This document shows positions 26,405 through 34,425 of a DNA stretch of 64,000 nt, in pieces (position 1 is the stretch's first letter; every line of letters starts with the position of its first letter). The DNA is from Akkermansia sp. (GTDB lineage Bacteria; Verrucomicrobiota; Verrucomicrobiia; Verrucomicrobiales; Akkermansiaceae). The notes under the pieces were generated by a model. That model searched no databases. It saw nothing but the letters and a program-made list of their open reading frames with translations, and was not told the origin of the DNA. The position numbers and the translations under genes were made by a program. The DNA is taken from contig JAFXCP010000023.1 of assembly GCA_017521405.1 (NCBI GenBank), positions 62,001 through 126,000 on the forward strand. The letters run 5' to 3'.

Positions 26405-28156
26405 ATGAGTACACTGCATTGCCCGAGTCTGTACCGGTACAATCGCCGCCTTACCCGCGAGGTACGGGTGGGAAATCTTGGTCTGGGGGGAAATAACCCC
26501 ATCCGCATCCAATCCATGCTGACCAGCGACACTCTGGACACTGAAGGCTGCGTGCGCGAGGCACTGGCACTGGCCGAATCCGGCTGCGAAATTATCCGCC
26601 TTACTGCACAAACAAAAGTGTACGCCGCCAATCTCGAGCATATAGCCCGAGAGCTGCGAGCCGCCGGGTGCCAAGTGCCATTGGTGGCAGATATCCACTT
26701 TAAACCGGATGCCGCCATGGAAGCAGCCAAGTGGGTGGAGAAAATCCGCGTGAATCCCGGCAACTTCATCGATAAAAAGAAGTTTGTGGAACGGGATTAC
26801 ACAGATTTGGAGTATGAGGAAGAACTGGAAAAACTCCGCACAGCCTTTACACCCCTCGTGCTTTTCTGCAAAGAACATGGGCGTGCCATGCGTCTGGGTG
26901 CCAACCACGGCTCCCTTTCCGACCGCATCCTGAACCGCTACGGCGACACCCCCGAGGGCATGGTGGAAAGCGCCTTGGAATTTGCCCGCATCGCCCGGGA
27001 ACTGGATTACCACCAGCTCGTATTCTCCATGAAATCCTCCAACGTGAAGGTGATGATTCAGGCCTACCGCCTCCTTGTCCGAAGACTGGCGGAGGAAGGG
27101 ACCGATTGGAATTATCCCATCCATCTGGGGGTAACGGAGGCAGGCGAGGGCGAGGACGCCCGCATCAAAAGTGCCACGGGCATCGGTTCCCTCTTGGCCG
27201 ATGGCATTGGAGATACGCTGCGCGTCTCCCTTACGGAGGATCCGGTATACGAAATTGCTCCCGGGTTTGAACTGGCCGCACCCTACCAACCCGGGGCACA
27301 ACACCCCGACAGCCCTCTGCCAACCCTGCCGGAGCATCCCCCTTTCAACCCCTTCTCATACAGCAAGCGCAAGGCAGACATCATCACGCGTGCAGGGGTT
27401 TCCCTCGGGTGGAATGAACCGGTGCGGGTGGTGCTGCCGGCACAGGCCTGCCAAGCGCTTTCCCCGGCAGAGATGAAGGATTTTATGCCGGAAATATCGT
27501 ACGAAGACTGCGCCGCCGTGGAGGTGGACCCTCGGGACAGTGCTGCAATAGCCGCACTGGCAGAAGCTCCGGCCACACTGGCAACAGTGGCCGATGGTGT
27601 AGATATGCCGGTAGTACAAGCCTTCCGTCTGCTGGCGGCACTTCTTCCCGCCCGGCACAGCATCCTGCTTAAAGACACGCTGATGCCCGGGGCAGACACC
27701 GCTCTTAGCGCCCCCATGGCAGGCGGCGTGAACATTGGCTCCCTGCTCTGTGATGGTATCGGCAATGCTATCCTCATTCGCCGTGAGGCGGATGCCGCCA
27801 AAGCGGCTTATCTGGGATTCAACATTCTCCAAGCGGCCGGGGTACGACTCAGCAAAACAGAGTATGTTTCCTGCCCTTCCTGCGGGCGCACGCACTACAA
27901 TATCCAAGAGGCTGCTGCACGTATCCGCCAAGCCACGGGGCACCTCAAAGGGGTTAAAATTGCCATTATGGGCTGCATTGTCAATGGCCCCGGAGAAATG
28001 AGCGATGCCGATTTCGGCTACGTGGGCGGAGCCCCAAACAAAATTAACCTCTATGTGGGTCACACCCCCGTTGTGATGAACATTCCGCAAGAAGAGGCCG
28101 TACAGCACCTCATCCAACTCATTAAAGACCACGGCCGCTGGGTAGACCCCACCTAA
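26405..28156 (+). CDS. ispG: 4-hydroxy-3-methylbut-2-enyl diphosphate synthase (IspG/GcpE), long form
   Basis: Reduces MEcPP to HMBPP in the MEP isoprenoid pathway using a [4Fe-4S] cluster. The 583-residue length shows the long three-domain form with an inserted TIM-like domain (as in plants, Chlamydia, Bacteroidota). N-terminal barrel motifs: GGNNPIRIQSMLTSDT and MRLGANHGSLSDRI. Cluster ligands near the C-terminus: SCPSCGRTHYN (Cys490, Cys493) and GCIVNGPGE (Cys524, Glu531). The first in-frame ATG would overlap the -10 box, so ATG 26405 is preferred. It is transcribed alone as far as I can see. Confidence 0.96.
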   Translation: MSTLHCPSLYRYNRRLTREVRVGNLGLGGNNPIRIQSMLTSDTLDTEGCVREALALAESGCEIIRLTAQTKVYAANLEHIARELRAAGCQVPLVADIHFKPDAAMEAAKWVEKIRVNPGNFIDKKKFVERDYTDLEYEEELEKLRTAFTPLVLFCKEHGRAMRLGANHGSLSDRILNRYGDTPEGMVESALEFARIARELDYHQLVFSMKSSNVKVMIQAYRLLVRRLAEEGTDWNYPIHLGVTEAGEGEDARIKSATGIGSLLADGIGDTLRVSLTEDPVYEIAPGFELAAPYQPGAQHPDSPLPTLPEHPPFNPFSYSKRKADIITRAGVSLGWNEPVRVVLPAQACQALSPAEMKDFMPEISYEDCAAVEVDPRDSAAIAALAEAPATLATVADGVDMPVVQAFRLLAALLPARHSILLKDTLMPGADTALSAPMAGGVNIGSLLCDGIGNAILIRREADAAKAAYLGFNILQAAGVRLSKTEYVSCPSCGRTHYNIQEAAARIRQATGHLKGVKIAIMGCIVNGPGEMSDADFGYVGGAPNKINLYVGHTPVVMNIPQEEAVQHLIQLIKDHGRWVDPT

Positions 28157-28285
28157 ATCCCACCAGCACAGCCCTTATGCGCCCCCCAAAGCCCATACAT
28201 TGATTCTTTACTTATTGAGAATGTATTTGTACGCCCCGCCCGGCACAACACTACGCCAATGCGGTTACCCAGAAAAGGATGCGGC

Positions 28286-28314
28286 TTGCACAAATGAGAT
28301 TTTTGTGCTAGGAT
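28286..28314 (+). promoter_or_regulatory. Promoter of the kinase fusion gene, decides the GTG start
   Basis: TTGCAC at 28286-28291, 17-base spacer ending TGTGC (extended -10), TAGGAT at 28309-28314. A GTG directly after the -10 (28315) would lie upstream of the transcript start; GTG 28324, nine bases on, fits the spacing seen at other genes here. Confidence 0.6.
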
Positions 28315-28323
28315 GTGTCTGCC

Positions 28324-30954
28324 GTGGTTCCGCCAGATAGCACTCCCATTCTTCCCGGGCCGGGAAGAGTTACCCCCCTGCCCCTCCGGCGGCGCAGGCC
28401 GGAGAATACGCGCCCAGAGGTGCCGGACCACGAAATTCTCCGCAAAATAGGCACAGGAGCCTATGGGGAAGTTTGGTTGGCACGTTCCGTTACCGGAGCA
28501 TACCGCGCTGTAAAAGTGGTGTGGCGGGAGGATTTTGCAGAGGAGCAGGTATTCATCCGCGAGTTCGATGGAGTGCTGAATTACGAACCCATTGCCCGCA
28601 GCATTACCGGCTTGGTTCATATTCTGCATGTGGGGCAGCATGGCGGGGATTTCCCATATTATTTTTATGTGATGGAGCTTGCGGACGATTCCTACACGGG
28701 TATCCACATCCACCCGGAGGAGTATACCCCCCGTACGCTGTACAGCGATATGCAGCAATACGGCAACCGCCCCATGCCTCTGGATTATGTACTGGAAGCC
28801 GGATGCCAGCTTGCCCGTGCTCTGGTAGGGCTGCATGCCCACGAATTAACCCATCGGGATGTAAAACCCACTAACGTGGTCTTTGTAAACGGCAGGCTTA
28901 AATTGGCAGATGCCGGGCTTGTGGCCAATAGTGGGGAACGCTGCTACGTCGGCACGGAAGGCTATATTCCGCCGGAAGGTCCCGGGAGCCCCCGGGCGGA
29001 TGTGTACGCGCTGGCAAAGGTGTTATATGAAATGGCTACGGGAAAGGATAGATTGCATTTCCCGGAGCTTCCCGATGAACTGCCGGAAGGATGCTCCCGC
29101 CAACGCTGGCAGGCTTTCAACGATATCATCTGCGCGGCAGCAGACCCTCAAATGGGTAAGAACACCATTGTGAGTGCAAAAATGATGGCCGAGCATCTGG
29201 AAGCACTGCGCGATGACCGCCCCCTGCACAGGAAGAAAAAAAGCCTCCCTTTGCGTTACAAGGTTCTATTCATGGCATTGTTCTTCGGCATGGCGGCAGC
29301 TGTAGCCACCCATTTCCTGCCGGAGGATATAAACCTGCGGCTCCGGCGTGCTGTGCAAAGCCTCCGGGGCATTTCGGAACAGGCGCCGGAGCCCAAGCCA
29401 ACGCCGCCCCCTGTGCAGCGCACCGCTCTGGCACCGGGGCAATTCTTTATCGGCAGCGTCCCTTCCGGTGCCTCTGTGTACACGGAAGAAGGCGTGTACT
29501 TGGATGAGACTCCTTATGGTCCCATCTCCGCAGAAGCCGGCACACGCGCCGCATTCGTGCTGAAAAAAGAAGGATATGCGGATTCTTATGTTAGCGGCAT
29601 CATCCCGGAGGGTGGTTTGCTTTCCCTCGGCGGGGATTTGCTGCCCTATCGGCCCCCGCAAACCGGCAGGCATTGGCAGGATGCCATGGGCACCTCTTAC
29701 CGTCCGGCAGGTGGGGTTCACGAGGCTATTTCCACCGTTTCCGCCGCTCAGTTCCGGGAATTCCTGCAAGCGAATCCCAATGCCGCAGAGCAATACCCGC
29801 ATGAGATGCAGGGGAACAGGCTCAAGACGACCCAAGATGGCATCGGGGCATATACTTTGTGGCTCACCCGGTTGTGCGAGAAGGAGGGTATTATCGGCAG
29901 TGATCATTCGCTCCAAGCCATACCGGAACCCGGCACAGCCACGGAAAAGGGATTAAGCTGCTACCGTTTACGCACCACGCTTGTGCAAAAAACACCCGTA
30001 AGCATCTACACCAATCCGGCGGGTGCCAGTGTCATGCTCAATGGGCGTCCCTTAGGCGTAACTCCCATTCAGGAAGTACGCATTCCTCAGGCGCCGTATT
30101 ACATAGAAATCCGTTTACCTGGGTATTCCACCATACGGCGCAGCGGGCTTTCCCCCAAAGGTATGGTGCTGAATCTGCCTCTGGAGCAAAATCACTCCGT
30201 TGTATTCGGCTCGGAATGGATTAATAGCCTAGGGCTCAAACTGCAACCGATTACACCCTACCTCATGGCCACGGCCACGGAAATTCGCGTGCGGGATTAT
30301 CTGGCCTTCTGCTCTGCCACCGGTACACCGGATGCCCCCATTCCCGTATTTGAACAAAATGAACACCACCCGGTTGTAAATATCACCCGGGCGGAGGCGG
30401 AAGCCTTTGCCCAATGGCTCACCCAAAAAGAACAGGAAGCCGGCCTTTTGGAACGCACGGATACCTACCGACTTCCTACGGATGCGGAGTGGAGCCTTTT
30501 GGCTGGTTGCCAGGACTCCGCCGGTAATACGCCCTACGAACGCCAACGCCGCCGTACTGCCCATTCCGACCAATACCCGTGGGGTACACACTGGCCGCCT
30601 ACTCGCAATACGGGCAATTTTGCCGATGGTGCAGCCATCCCCGCGCGCCGGGCAGACCAATGCCTTCCCAACTATTACGATGGCTTTGCCTACACCTCTC
30701 CCGTGGGTTCCTTTCCCGCGAATCACCTTGGTCTGCACGATATTGCAGGCAATGTACAAGAATGGGTAAGCTGTGCTTACGGTGGCCCGGAAAACTTCCG
30801 CTTCCGGCATTACGGAGTCACGCGAGGCGGCAGTTTCAACTCTTTCCGCCCCAGGCAACTAAGCTCTGCCGCCCGCACCCCGCAACCGCCGGACACCCGT
30901 AGACCCACCATCGGTTTCCGTCTGGTTTTGGAGCGAAAGCTGCCACAAATGTAA
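28324..30954 (+). CDS. Ser/Thr protein kinase fused to two PEGA domains and a formylglycine-generating-enzyme-like domain
   Basis: An 876-residue membrane protein. The kinase (about 34-297) has GTGAYGEVW, the AVKVVW Lys64, and HRDVKPTNVV with catalytic Asp179. The magnesium motif DFG is DAG (196-198), still with Asp. One membrane span follows (about 312-332, YKVLFMALFFGMAAAVATHF). Outside come PEGA 1 (about 373-443), a segment (450-550) resembling the first half of an FGE domain, PEGA 2 (about 555-624), and a full FGE/SUMF1-like domain (about 632-872: YRLPTDAEWSLL, YDGFAYTSPVGSFPANHLGLHDIAGNVQEW, TRGGSFNS). The ectodomain probably senses or binds envelope material and signals to the cytoplasmic kinase. 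GTG 28324 is chosen from promoter spacing; 28315 is the alternative. Confidence 0.9.
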   Translation: MVPPDSTPILPGPGRVTPLPLRRRRPENTRPEVPDHEILRKIGTGAYGEVWLARSVTGAYRAVKVVWREDFAEEQVFIREFDGVLNYEPIARSITGLVHILHVGQHGGDFPYYFYVMELADDSYTGIHIHPEEYTPRTLYSDMQQYGNRPMPLDYVLEAGCQLARALVGLHAHELTHRDVKPTNVVFVNGRLKLADAGLVANSGERCYVGTEGYIPPEGPGSPRADVYALAKVLYEMATGKDRLHFPELPDELPEGCSRQRWQAFNDIICAAADPQMGKNTIVSAKMMAEHLEALRDDRPLHRKKKSLPLRYKVLFMALFFGMAAAVATHFLPEDINLRLRRAVQSLRGISEQAPEPKPTPPPVQRTALAPGQFFIGSVPSGASVYTEEGVYLDETPYGPISAEAGTRAAFVLKKEGYADSYVSGIIPEGGLLSLGGDLLPYRPPQTGRHWQDAMGTSYRPAGGVHEAISTVSAAQFREFLQANPNAAEQYPHEMQGNRLKTTQDGIGAYTLWLTRLCEKEGIIGSDHSLQAIPEPGTATEKGLSCYRLRTTLVQKTPVSIYTNPAGASVMLNGRPLGVTPIQEVRIPQAPYYIEIRLPGYSTIRRSGLSPKGMVLNLPLEQNHSVVFGSEWINSLGLKLQPITPYLMATATEIRVRDYLAFCSATGTPDAPIPVFEQNEHHPVVNITRAEAEAFAQWLTQKEQEAGLLERTDTYRLPTDAEWSLLAGCQDSAGNTPYERQRRRTAHSDQYPWGTHWPPTRNTGNFADGAAIPARRADQCLPNYYDGFAYTSPVGSFPANHLGLHDIAGNVQEWVSCAYGGPENFRFRHYGVTRGGSFNSFRPRQLSSAARTPQPPDTRRPTIGFRLVLERKLPQM

Positions 30955-30981
30955 TTATACTCCCATCATCGTCATTTGTGC

Positions 30982-31010
30982 TCGCCAAGAGCTTATATTT
31001 GTGCTATGGT
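30982..31010 (+). promoter_or_regulatory. Rubrerythrin promoter, near-leaderless
   Basis: TCGCCA at 30982-30987, 17-base spacer ending TGC (extended -10), TATGGT at 31005-31010, ten bases to ATG 31021. The -35 is one base from the TTGCCA seen at several genes here. Confidence 0.5.
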
Positions 31011-31020
31011 GTACAGCGCT

Positions 31021-31566
31021 ATGAGTGCAACCATCGAAAATCTTAAGACCGCCATTCTGGGAGAAAGCAAAGCCTGTGCCAAATATGCAGCCTACGCCAG
31101 TAAAGCCGCGCAGGAGGGGTATCCCCTCATCCAAAAAATGTTTGAAGCCGCTTCCAAAGCGGAGCGCATCCATGCCATGAACCACACGAAGGTTCTGGTT
31201 AAAATGGGTGGCGAACCCCTTTGCTACGAATTCAATATTCAGGTAAGCGATACCGCCACTAACCTGAGAGATGCCATTGCCGGGGAAATCTATGAATTTA
31301 CGGATATGTATCCGCCCATGATTGTAACAGCCAAGGAAGAAGGTGCCACGGATGCCGTGCGTTCCTTCAGCTGGGCTAATGAGGCAGAAAAAGGACATGC
31401 CGCTTTATACAGCACAGCTCTGGAGCAGCTGGAAGCCGGCGGCAAGTTTAATCTCCCGGCGGAGTATTACATCTGCCCGCTCTGCGGCGATACCTTTGCC
31501 GCGGAAAAAGCCCCGGAGAAATGCCCGATCTGCAATGTTCCCAAGAGCAAATACATCCTCATCTGA
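31021..31566 (+). CDS. Rubrerythrin
   Basis: A cytosolic peroxidase of anaerobes that reduces hydrogen peroxide at a di-iron site. 181 residues from ATG 31021. The ferritin-like four-helix domain (1-140) has Glu15, EAASKAERIH (Glu48/His51), GEIYEFTDMYP (Glu89/Glu92) and NEAEKGH (Glu123/His126) as metal ligands. The C-terminal rubredoxin-like domain has ICPLCGDTF and KCPICN, with four Cys (152, 155, 168, 171) for one iron. The frame is open 15 codons upstream, but that part overlaps the promoter. A strong terminator follows. With the peroxiredoxin at 62592 it indicates an oxygen-sensitive lifestyle. Confidence 0.95.
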   Translation: MSATIENLKTAILGESKACAKYAAYASKAAQEGYPLIQKMFEAASKAERIHAMNHTKVLVKMGGEPLCYEFNIQVSDTATNLRDAIAGEIYEFTDMYPPMIVTAKEEGATDAVRSFSWANEAEKGHAALYSTALEQLEAGGKFNLPAEYYICPLCGDTFAAEKAPEKCPICNVPKSKYILI

Positions 31567-31589
31567 ACATACGTACAAACTCCTTTCCC

Positions 31590-31627
31590 AAGGCACTTCG
31601 GCAGTCTGCCGAAGTGCCTTTTCTCTT
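31590..31627 (+). terminator. Rho-independent terminator after rubrerythrin
   Basis: Perfect 14-base stem (31590-31603 with 31607-31620), three-base loop, then TTCTCTT. Confidence 0.85.
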
Positions 31628-31717
31628 CCACCCCAACACAACATGTCACACTTTAAACTTGCCACCACTGCCGCAAAGAATAAGATTGCAGTGGGCGTGC
31701 AGTAGCATTCACTCCAA

Positions 31718-31723
31718 TATAAT
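31718..31723 (+). promoter_or_regulatory. Candidate -10 box for the RRM gene, long leader
   Basis: TATAAT at 31718-31723; no good -35 at the right distance. If used, the leader would be ~110 bases, compatible with post-transcriptional control. Confidence 0.3.
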
Positions 31724-31838
31724 GCTAAGAAATACGCTACAATCGCAGCCCCTCTCCTCTCTCGTTGCCGGATTCAGGCCGGATATGCAGCCGCCCGCAG
31801 CGAGTCCTATTCCAAAGAATCAGTAACAGACACACACT

Positions 31839-32477
31839 ATGTCAGAGCATTACACTCATGGGCGGCAGGGTCAAGGAGCCCGCCGCCGCAAAAACCATGG
31901 GCGCCCGTACCGCCGCCGTATGCCCCGCCAGCAGGACACTCCCGCCCCCAAGCCCAGCCTCTTGCAGCGCATTCTCGGGTTCTTCGGCATCGGGCGCAAA
32001 AAGAAAGATGCAACCGGAGATTCCCATGGCAACCAGAAAAAAAATCGTCCGCAGCAGAAAGTACGCATTGCCAAGGGCCGCAGCAATCAAAGCGGAAACC
32101 CGGCTGCCCGCAGCGAACACAAAAACAACCGCCGCAAAACCACATCTGTCCCCCCCACCAATAGCTCCCGACTTTACGTAGGAAACCTCTCTTACGAAGC
32201 CACGGAGGCCGAACTGGAGGATTTGTTCAAAGGATTTGGCAATGTTCGCAGTGTGGAAATCATCTACAATCCGCGCACCTATAAGAGCAAGGGCTACGCC
32301 TTTGTGGAAATGGCTGTTCTGGACGACGCTCGCCGTGCCACAGAAGTGCTGCACGGCCAGCCCTTTATGGGCAGAGAGCTTATCGTAAGCACCGCTAGCG
32401 AACGCCCGGAGAACGCGCAGAAGGAGGAAACAGCCCCGGCTCCGGAGCCGGAGAAAGAGGAAGAAACCTCCTGCTAA
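31839..32477 (+). CDS. RNA-binding protein with one RRM domain
   Basis: A 212-residue protein. Residues 1-110 are highly basic and low-complexity (RRRKNHGRPYRRRMPRQQ; KKNRPQQKVRIAKGR), likely disordered and nucleic-acid-binding. The RRM spans 111-187 with RNP2 LYVGNL (112-117) and RNP1 KGYAFVEM (151-158), both with the usual aromatics. The tail is acidic (PAPEPEKEEETSC). Bacterial single-RRM proteins of this sort are proposed RNA chaperones or stress regulators. A TATAAT at 31718 implies a leader of about 110 bases, unusual here. A terminator follows at 32503. Confidence 0.88.
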   Translation: MSEHYTHGRQGQGARRRKNHGRPYRRRMPRQQDTPAPKPSLLQRILGFFGIGRKKKDATGDSHGNQKKNRPQQKVRIAKGRSNQSGNPAARSEHKNNRRKTTSVPPTNSSRLYVGNLSYEATEAELEDLFKGFGNVRSVEIIYNPRTYKSKGYAFVEMAVLDDARRATEVLHGQPFMGRELIVSTASERPENAQKEETAPAPEPEKEEETSC

Positions 32478-32502
32478 ATCCATTTATCCTTCCTATCTTT
32501 TC

Positions 32503-32538
32503 AAGCGGCAAAGCCTTAGCTTTGCCGCTTTTCCTTTA
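32503..32538 (+). terminator. Rho-independent terminator after the RRM gene
   Basis: Perfect 12-base stem (32503-32514 with 32519-32530), CTTA loop, then TTCCTTT. Confidence 0.8.
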
Positions 32539-32556
32539 CAATCCTGAGTTTCCTGC

Positions 32557-32585
32557 TTGACTTGCGAGCAGCGGAAGAGCAAAAT
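32557..32585 (+). promoter_or_regulatory. Leaderless promoter of the DegP-like protease gene
   Basis: TTGACT at 32557-32562, 17-base spacer, CAAAAT at 32580-32585, six bases to GTG 32592. It starts right behind the preceding terminator. Confidence 0.55.
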
Positions 32586-32591
32586 GCCGGA

Positions 32592-34412
32592 GTGAATGCC
32601 AGACTTTCCACCCTTGTCCTCTTGCTTGCCGGCTCGGTAATAGCCCAAACTCCGGATTCGGGCATTCCCCCGGCAGAAAATCAGACAACTTCCGTCCTCC
32701 CTCCGCTGCCGGCACCACAGCCAGCCCCGCAGGAGGAAGCACAACCGGCACCACAGCCCGCCCCGCAGGAGGAACCGCAGCCGGCACCACAGCCCGCCCC
32801 GCAGGAGGAAGCACAACCGGCACCACAGCCTGCCCCGCAGGAGGAACCGCAACCGGCACCACAGCCCGCCCCGCAGGAGGAACCGCAACCGGCACCACAG
32901 CCCGCCCCGCAGGAAGAAGCACAACCGGCACCACAGCCCGCCCCGCAGGAGGAAGCACAACCGGCACCACAGCCTGCCCCGCAGGAGGAGCAAACCCTCC
33001 CTGCGGAGGATATTTCCGAGGCATACCGCGGCATCGTTAAAGTGGAAGTATCCACCCTCATCCCTAATTACGAGAAGCCCTGGCAGACAGGGCATTTTGG
33101 GCGCAGCACGGGAACAGGTTTCCTGGTGGCACCGGGACTGTTCATGACGAATGCCCATGTCGTGGCAAATGCCCGGCGCATTTACATTTCCTTATACGCT
33201 GATGCCAGAAAAATTCCGGCTCGCGTAAAGCATGTGGCACACGATGCGGATTTAGCACTGCTGGAAGTAAGCGATACGGCATTATTCCAAAACATACCCT
33301 GTTTGGAATTCAGCGAGGAGCCACCCCAACTGGAGGACACGGTGCGTGCCATTGGTTATCCCATCGGCGGGAATCGACTTTCCGTTACACGAGGGATTGT
33401 ATCCCGCATTGATACGATTCCCTACGCCCACCAGCAGAACATCTCCCACATGGCACTGCAAGTGGATGCCGCCATTAACCCCGGCAACAGCGGGGGACCG
33501 GTGTTGAAGGGCAACAAAGTTATCGGTGTAGCCTTCCAAGGTTTAATGAGAGCCAACTCCACGGGCTATGTTATCCCCGTATCCATTATCCGGCATTTTC
33601 TGAAGGATGTGGAAGACGGACATTATGATGGATTTATCAACACGGGAGCCCAATTTACCTCTGCGGAAAATCCGGCACTGCGCAGCCACCACTCCCTGCC
33701 GGACGATGGGATGGGGTGCTTGGTGGCCGATGTAGCCAAGGACAGCTCCTGCGATGGCGTTTTACAAGCCGGAGACATTGTTCTGGAGGCCAATGGGCAC
33801 CCCGTGGATTGCTCTGCTATGATTGAGCTGAATGGCGTACGAATTCACGTGGAAGAGCTTGCCAAACAGGCATTTGCCGGGGATAAGATGCAATTCCGCA
33901 TTCGCCGCAATGGGGAGGAACAAATGGAGGAAGCCACGCTAAAGCCCCTTACCTCCGGCCGGATTCTCCAGAAAAGTTATGACCTGCAGCCTCGTTACGT
34001 CTCCTATGCCGGGCTCATCTTCCAGCCGCTGGAACACAATGTCATCACCGCCCACAGCATTCCCATTCGCAATGTAATGGTGGAAATGGATGCTTACATA
34101 CGCGGCGGAGCTTCCGCCTCCCGGCAGGACATTGTTGTTCTGACATCCATCCTCCCCGATGAATTGAATGCTCGCTTTAACCACACCGGGCGCGGCATTG
34201 TAACAAAGGTCAACGGCATTGAGGTCAAAGGGCTGAAACATTTGCACGCGCTCCTTTACCCGACAGATGGCCAAGAAGCACCCAAGTACACCACCATCGA
34301 ACTGGCAGATGCCCCGCGGCCTCTTGTGATTGACAGCGCAGCGGCGCAAGCCGCCACGGAGCGTATTTCCCGCGCTTACAACATACCCGCCCCGGCTCTC
34401 CTGACCCCCTGA
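32592..34412 (+). CDS. Exported trypsin-like serine protease (DegP/HtrA-like) with Pro/Gln/Glu repeat linker
   Basis: A 606-residue periplasmic protease, probably envelope quality control. GTG 32592 gives a clean signal peptide (MNARLSTLVLLLAGSVIAQ); a TTG 30 bases upstream overlaps the promoter. Residues ~41-134 hold seven and a partial eighth copy of a 12-residue repeat (APQPAPQEEAQP). The chymotrypsin-fold domain has the full triad: His189 (TNAHVV), Asp220 (HDADLALL) and Ser300 (NPGNSGGPV). A PDZ-like domain follows (MGCLVADVAKDS, GVLQAGDIVLEANG), then a further ~170-residue region as in long DEG-type proteases. The next gene, 13 bases on, is an inactive-looking relative. Confidence 0.9.
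   Translation: MNARLSTLVLLLAGSVIAQTPDSGIPPAENQTTSVLPPLPAPQPAPQEEAQPAPQPAPQEEPQPAPQPAPQEEAQPAPQPAPQEEPQPAPQPAPQEEPQPAPQPAPQEEAQPAPQPAPQEEAQPAPQPAPQEEQTLPAEDISEAYRGIVKVEVSTLIPNYEKPWQTGHFGRSTGTGFLVAPGLFMTNAHVVANARRIYISLYADARKIPARVKHVAHDADLALLEVSDTALFQNIPCLEFSEEPPQLEDTVRAIGYPIGGNRLSVTRGIVSRIDTIPYAHQQNISHMALQVDAAINPGNSGGPVLKGNKVIGVAFQGLMRANSTGYVIPVSIIRHFLKDVEDGHYDGFINTGAQFTSAENPALRSHHSLPDDGMGCLVADVAKDSSCDGVLQAGDIVLEANGHPVDCSAMIELNGVRIHVEELAKQAFAGDKMQFRIRRNGEEQMEEATLKPLTSGRILQKSYDLQPRYVSYAGLIFQPLEHNVITAHSIPIRNVMVEMDAYIRGGASASRQDIVVLTSILPDELNARFNHTGRGIVTKVNGIEVKGLKHLHALLYPTDGQEAPKYTTIELADAPRPLVIDSAAAQAATERISRAYNIPAPALLTP
32712..32990 (+). repeat. In-frame 36-base tandem repeat inside the protease gene
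   Basis: Seven complete and one partial copy of a 36-base unit coding for APQPAPQEE[A/P]QP. Copies differ mainly at one codon (Ala or Pro) and a few third positions. It is a coding minisatellite, expected to change copy number by slippage without shifting frame. Confidence 0.9.
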
Positions 34413-34425
34413 TTTTCATTTTCCC

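Noticed and set aside
31021..31566. Longer rubrerythrin start at 30976
   Set aside because: The extra codons cover the -10 region and have no similarity to rubrerythrin N-termini.
32712..32990. Regular direct repeats that could suggest a CRISPR array
   Set aside because: Repeats are contiguous with no unique spacers, are in frame with a protein, and no cas genes are near.
32681..33061. Cys/Gly-rich open frame on minus (CGAGCGAGCA pattern)
   Set aside because: It is the reverse reading of the 36-base tandem repeat coding the Pro/Gln/Glu linker.
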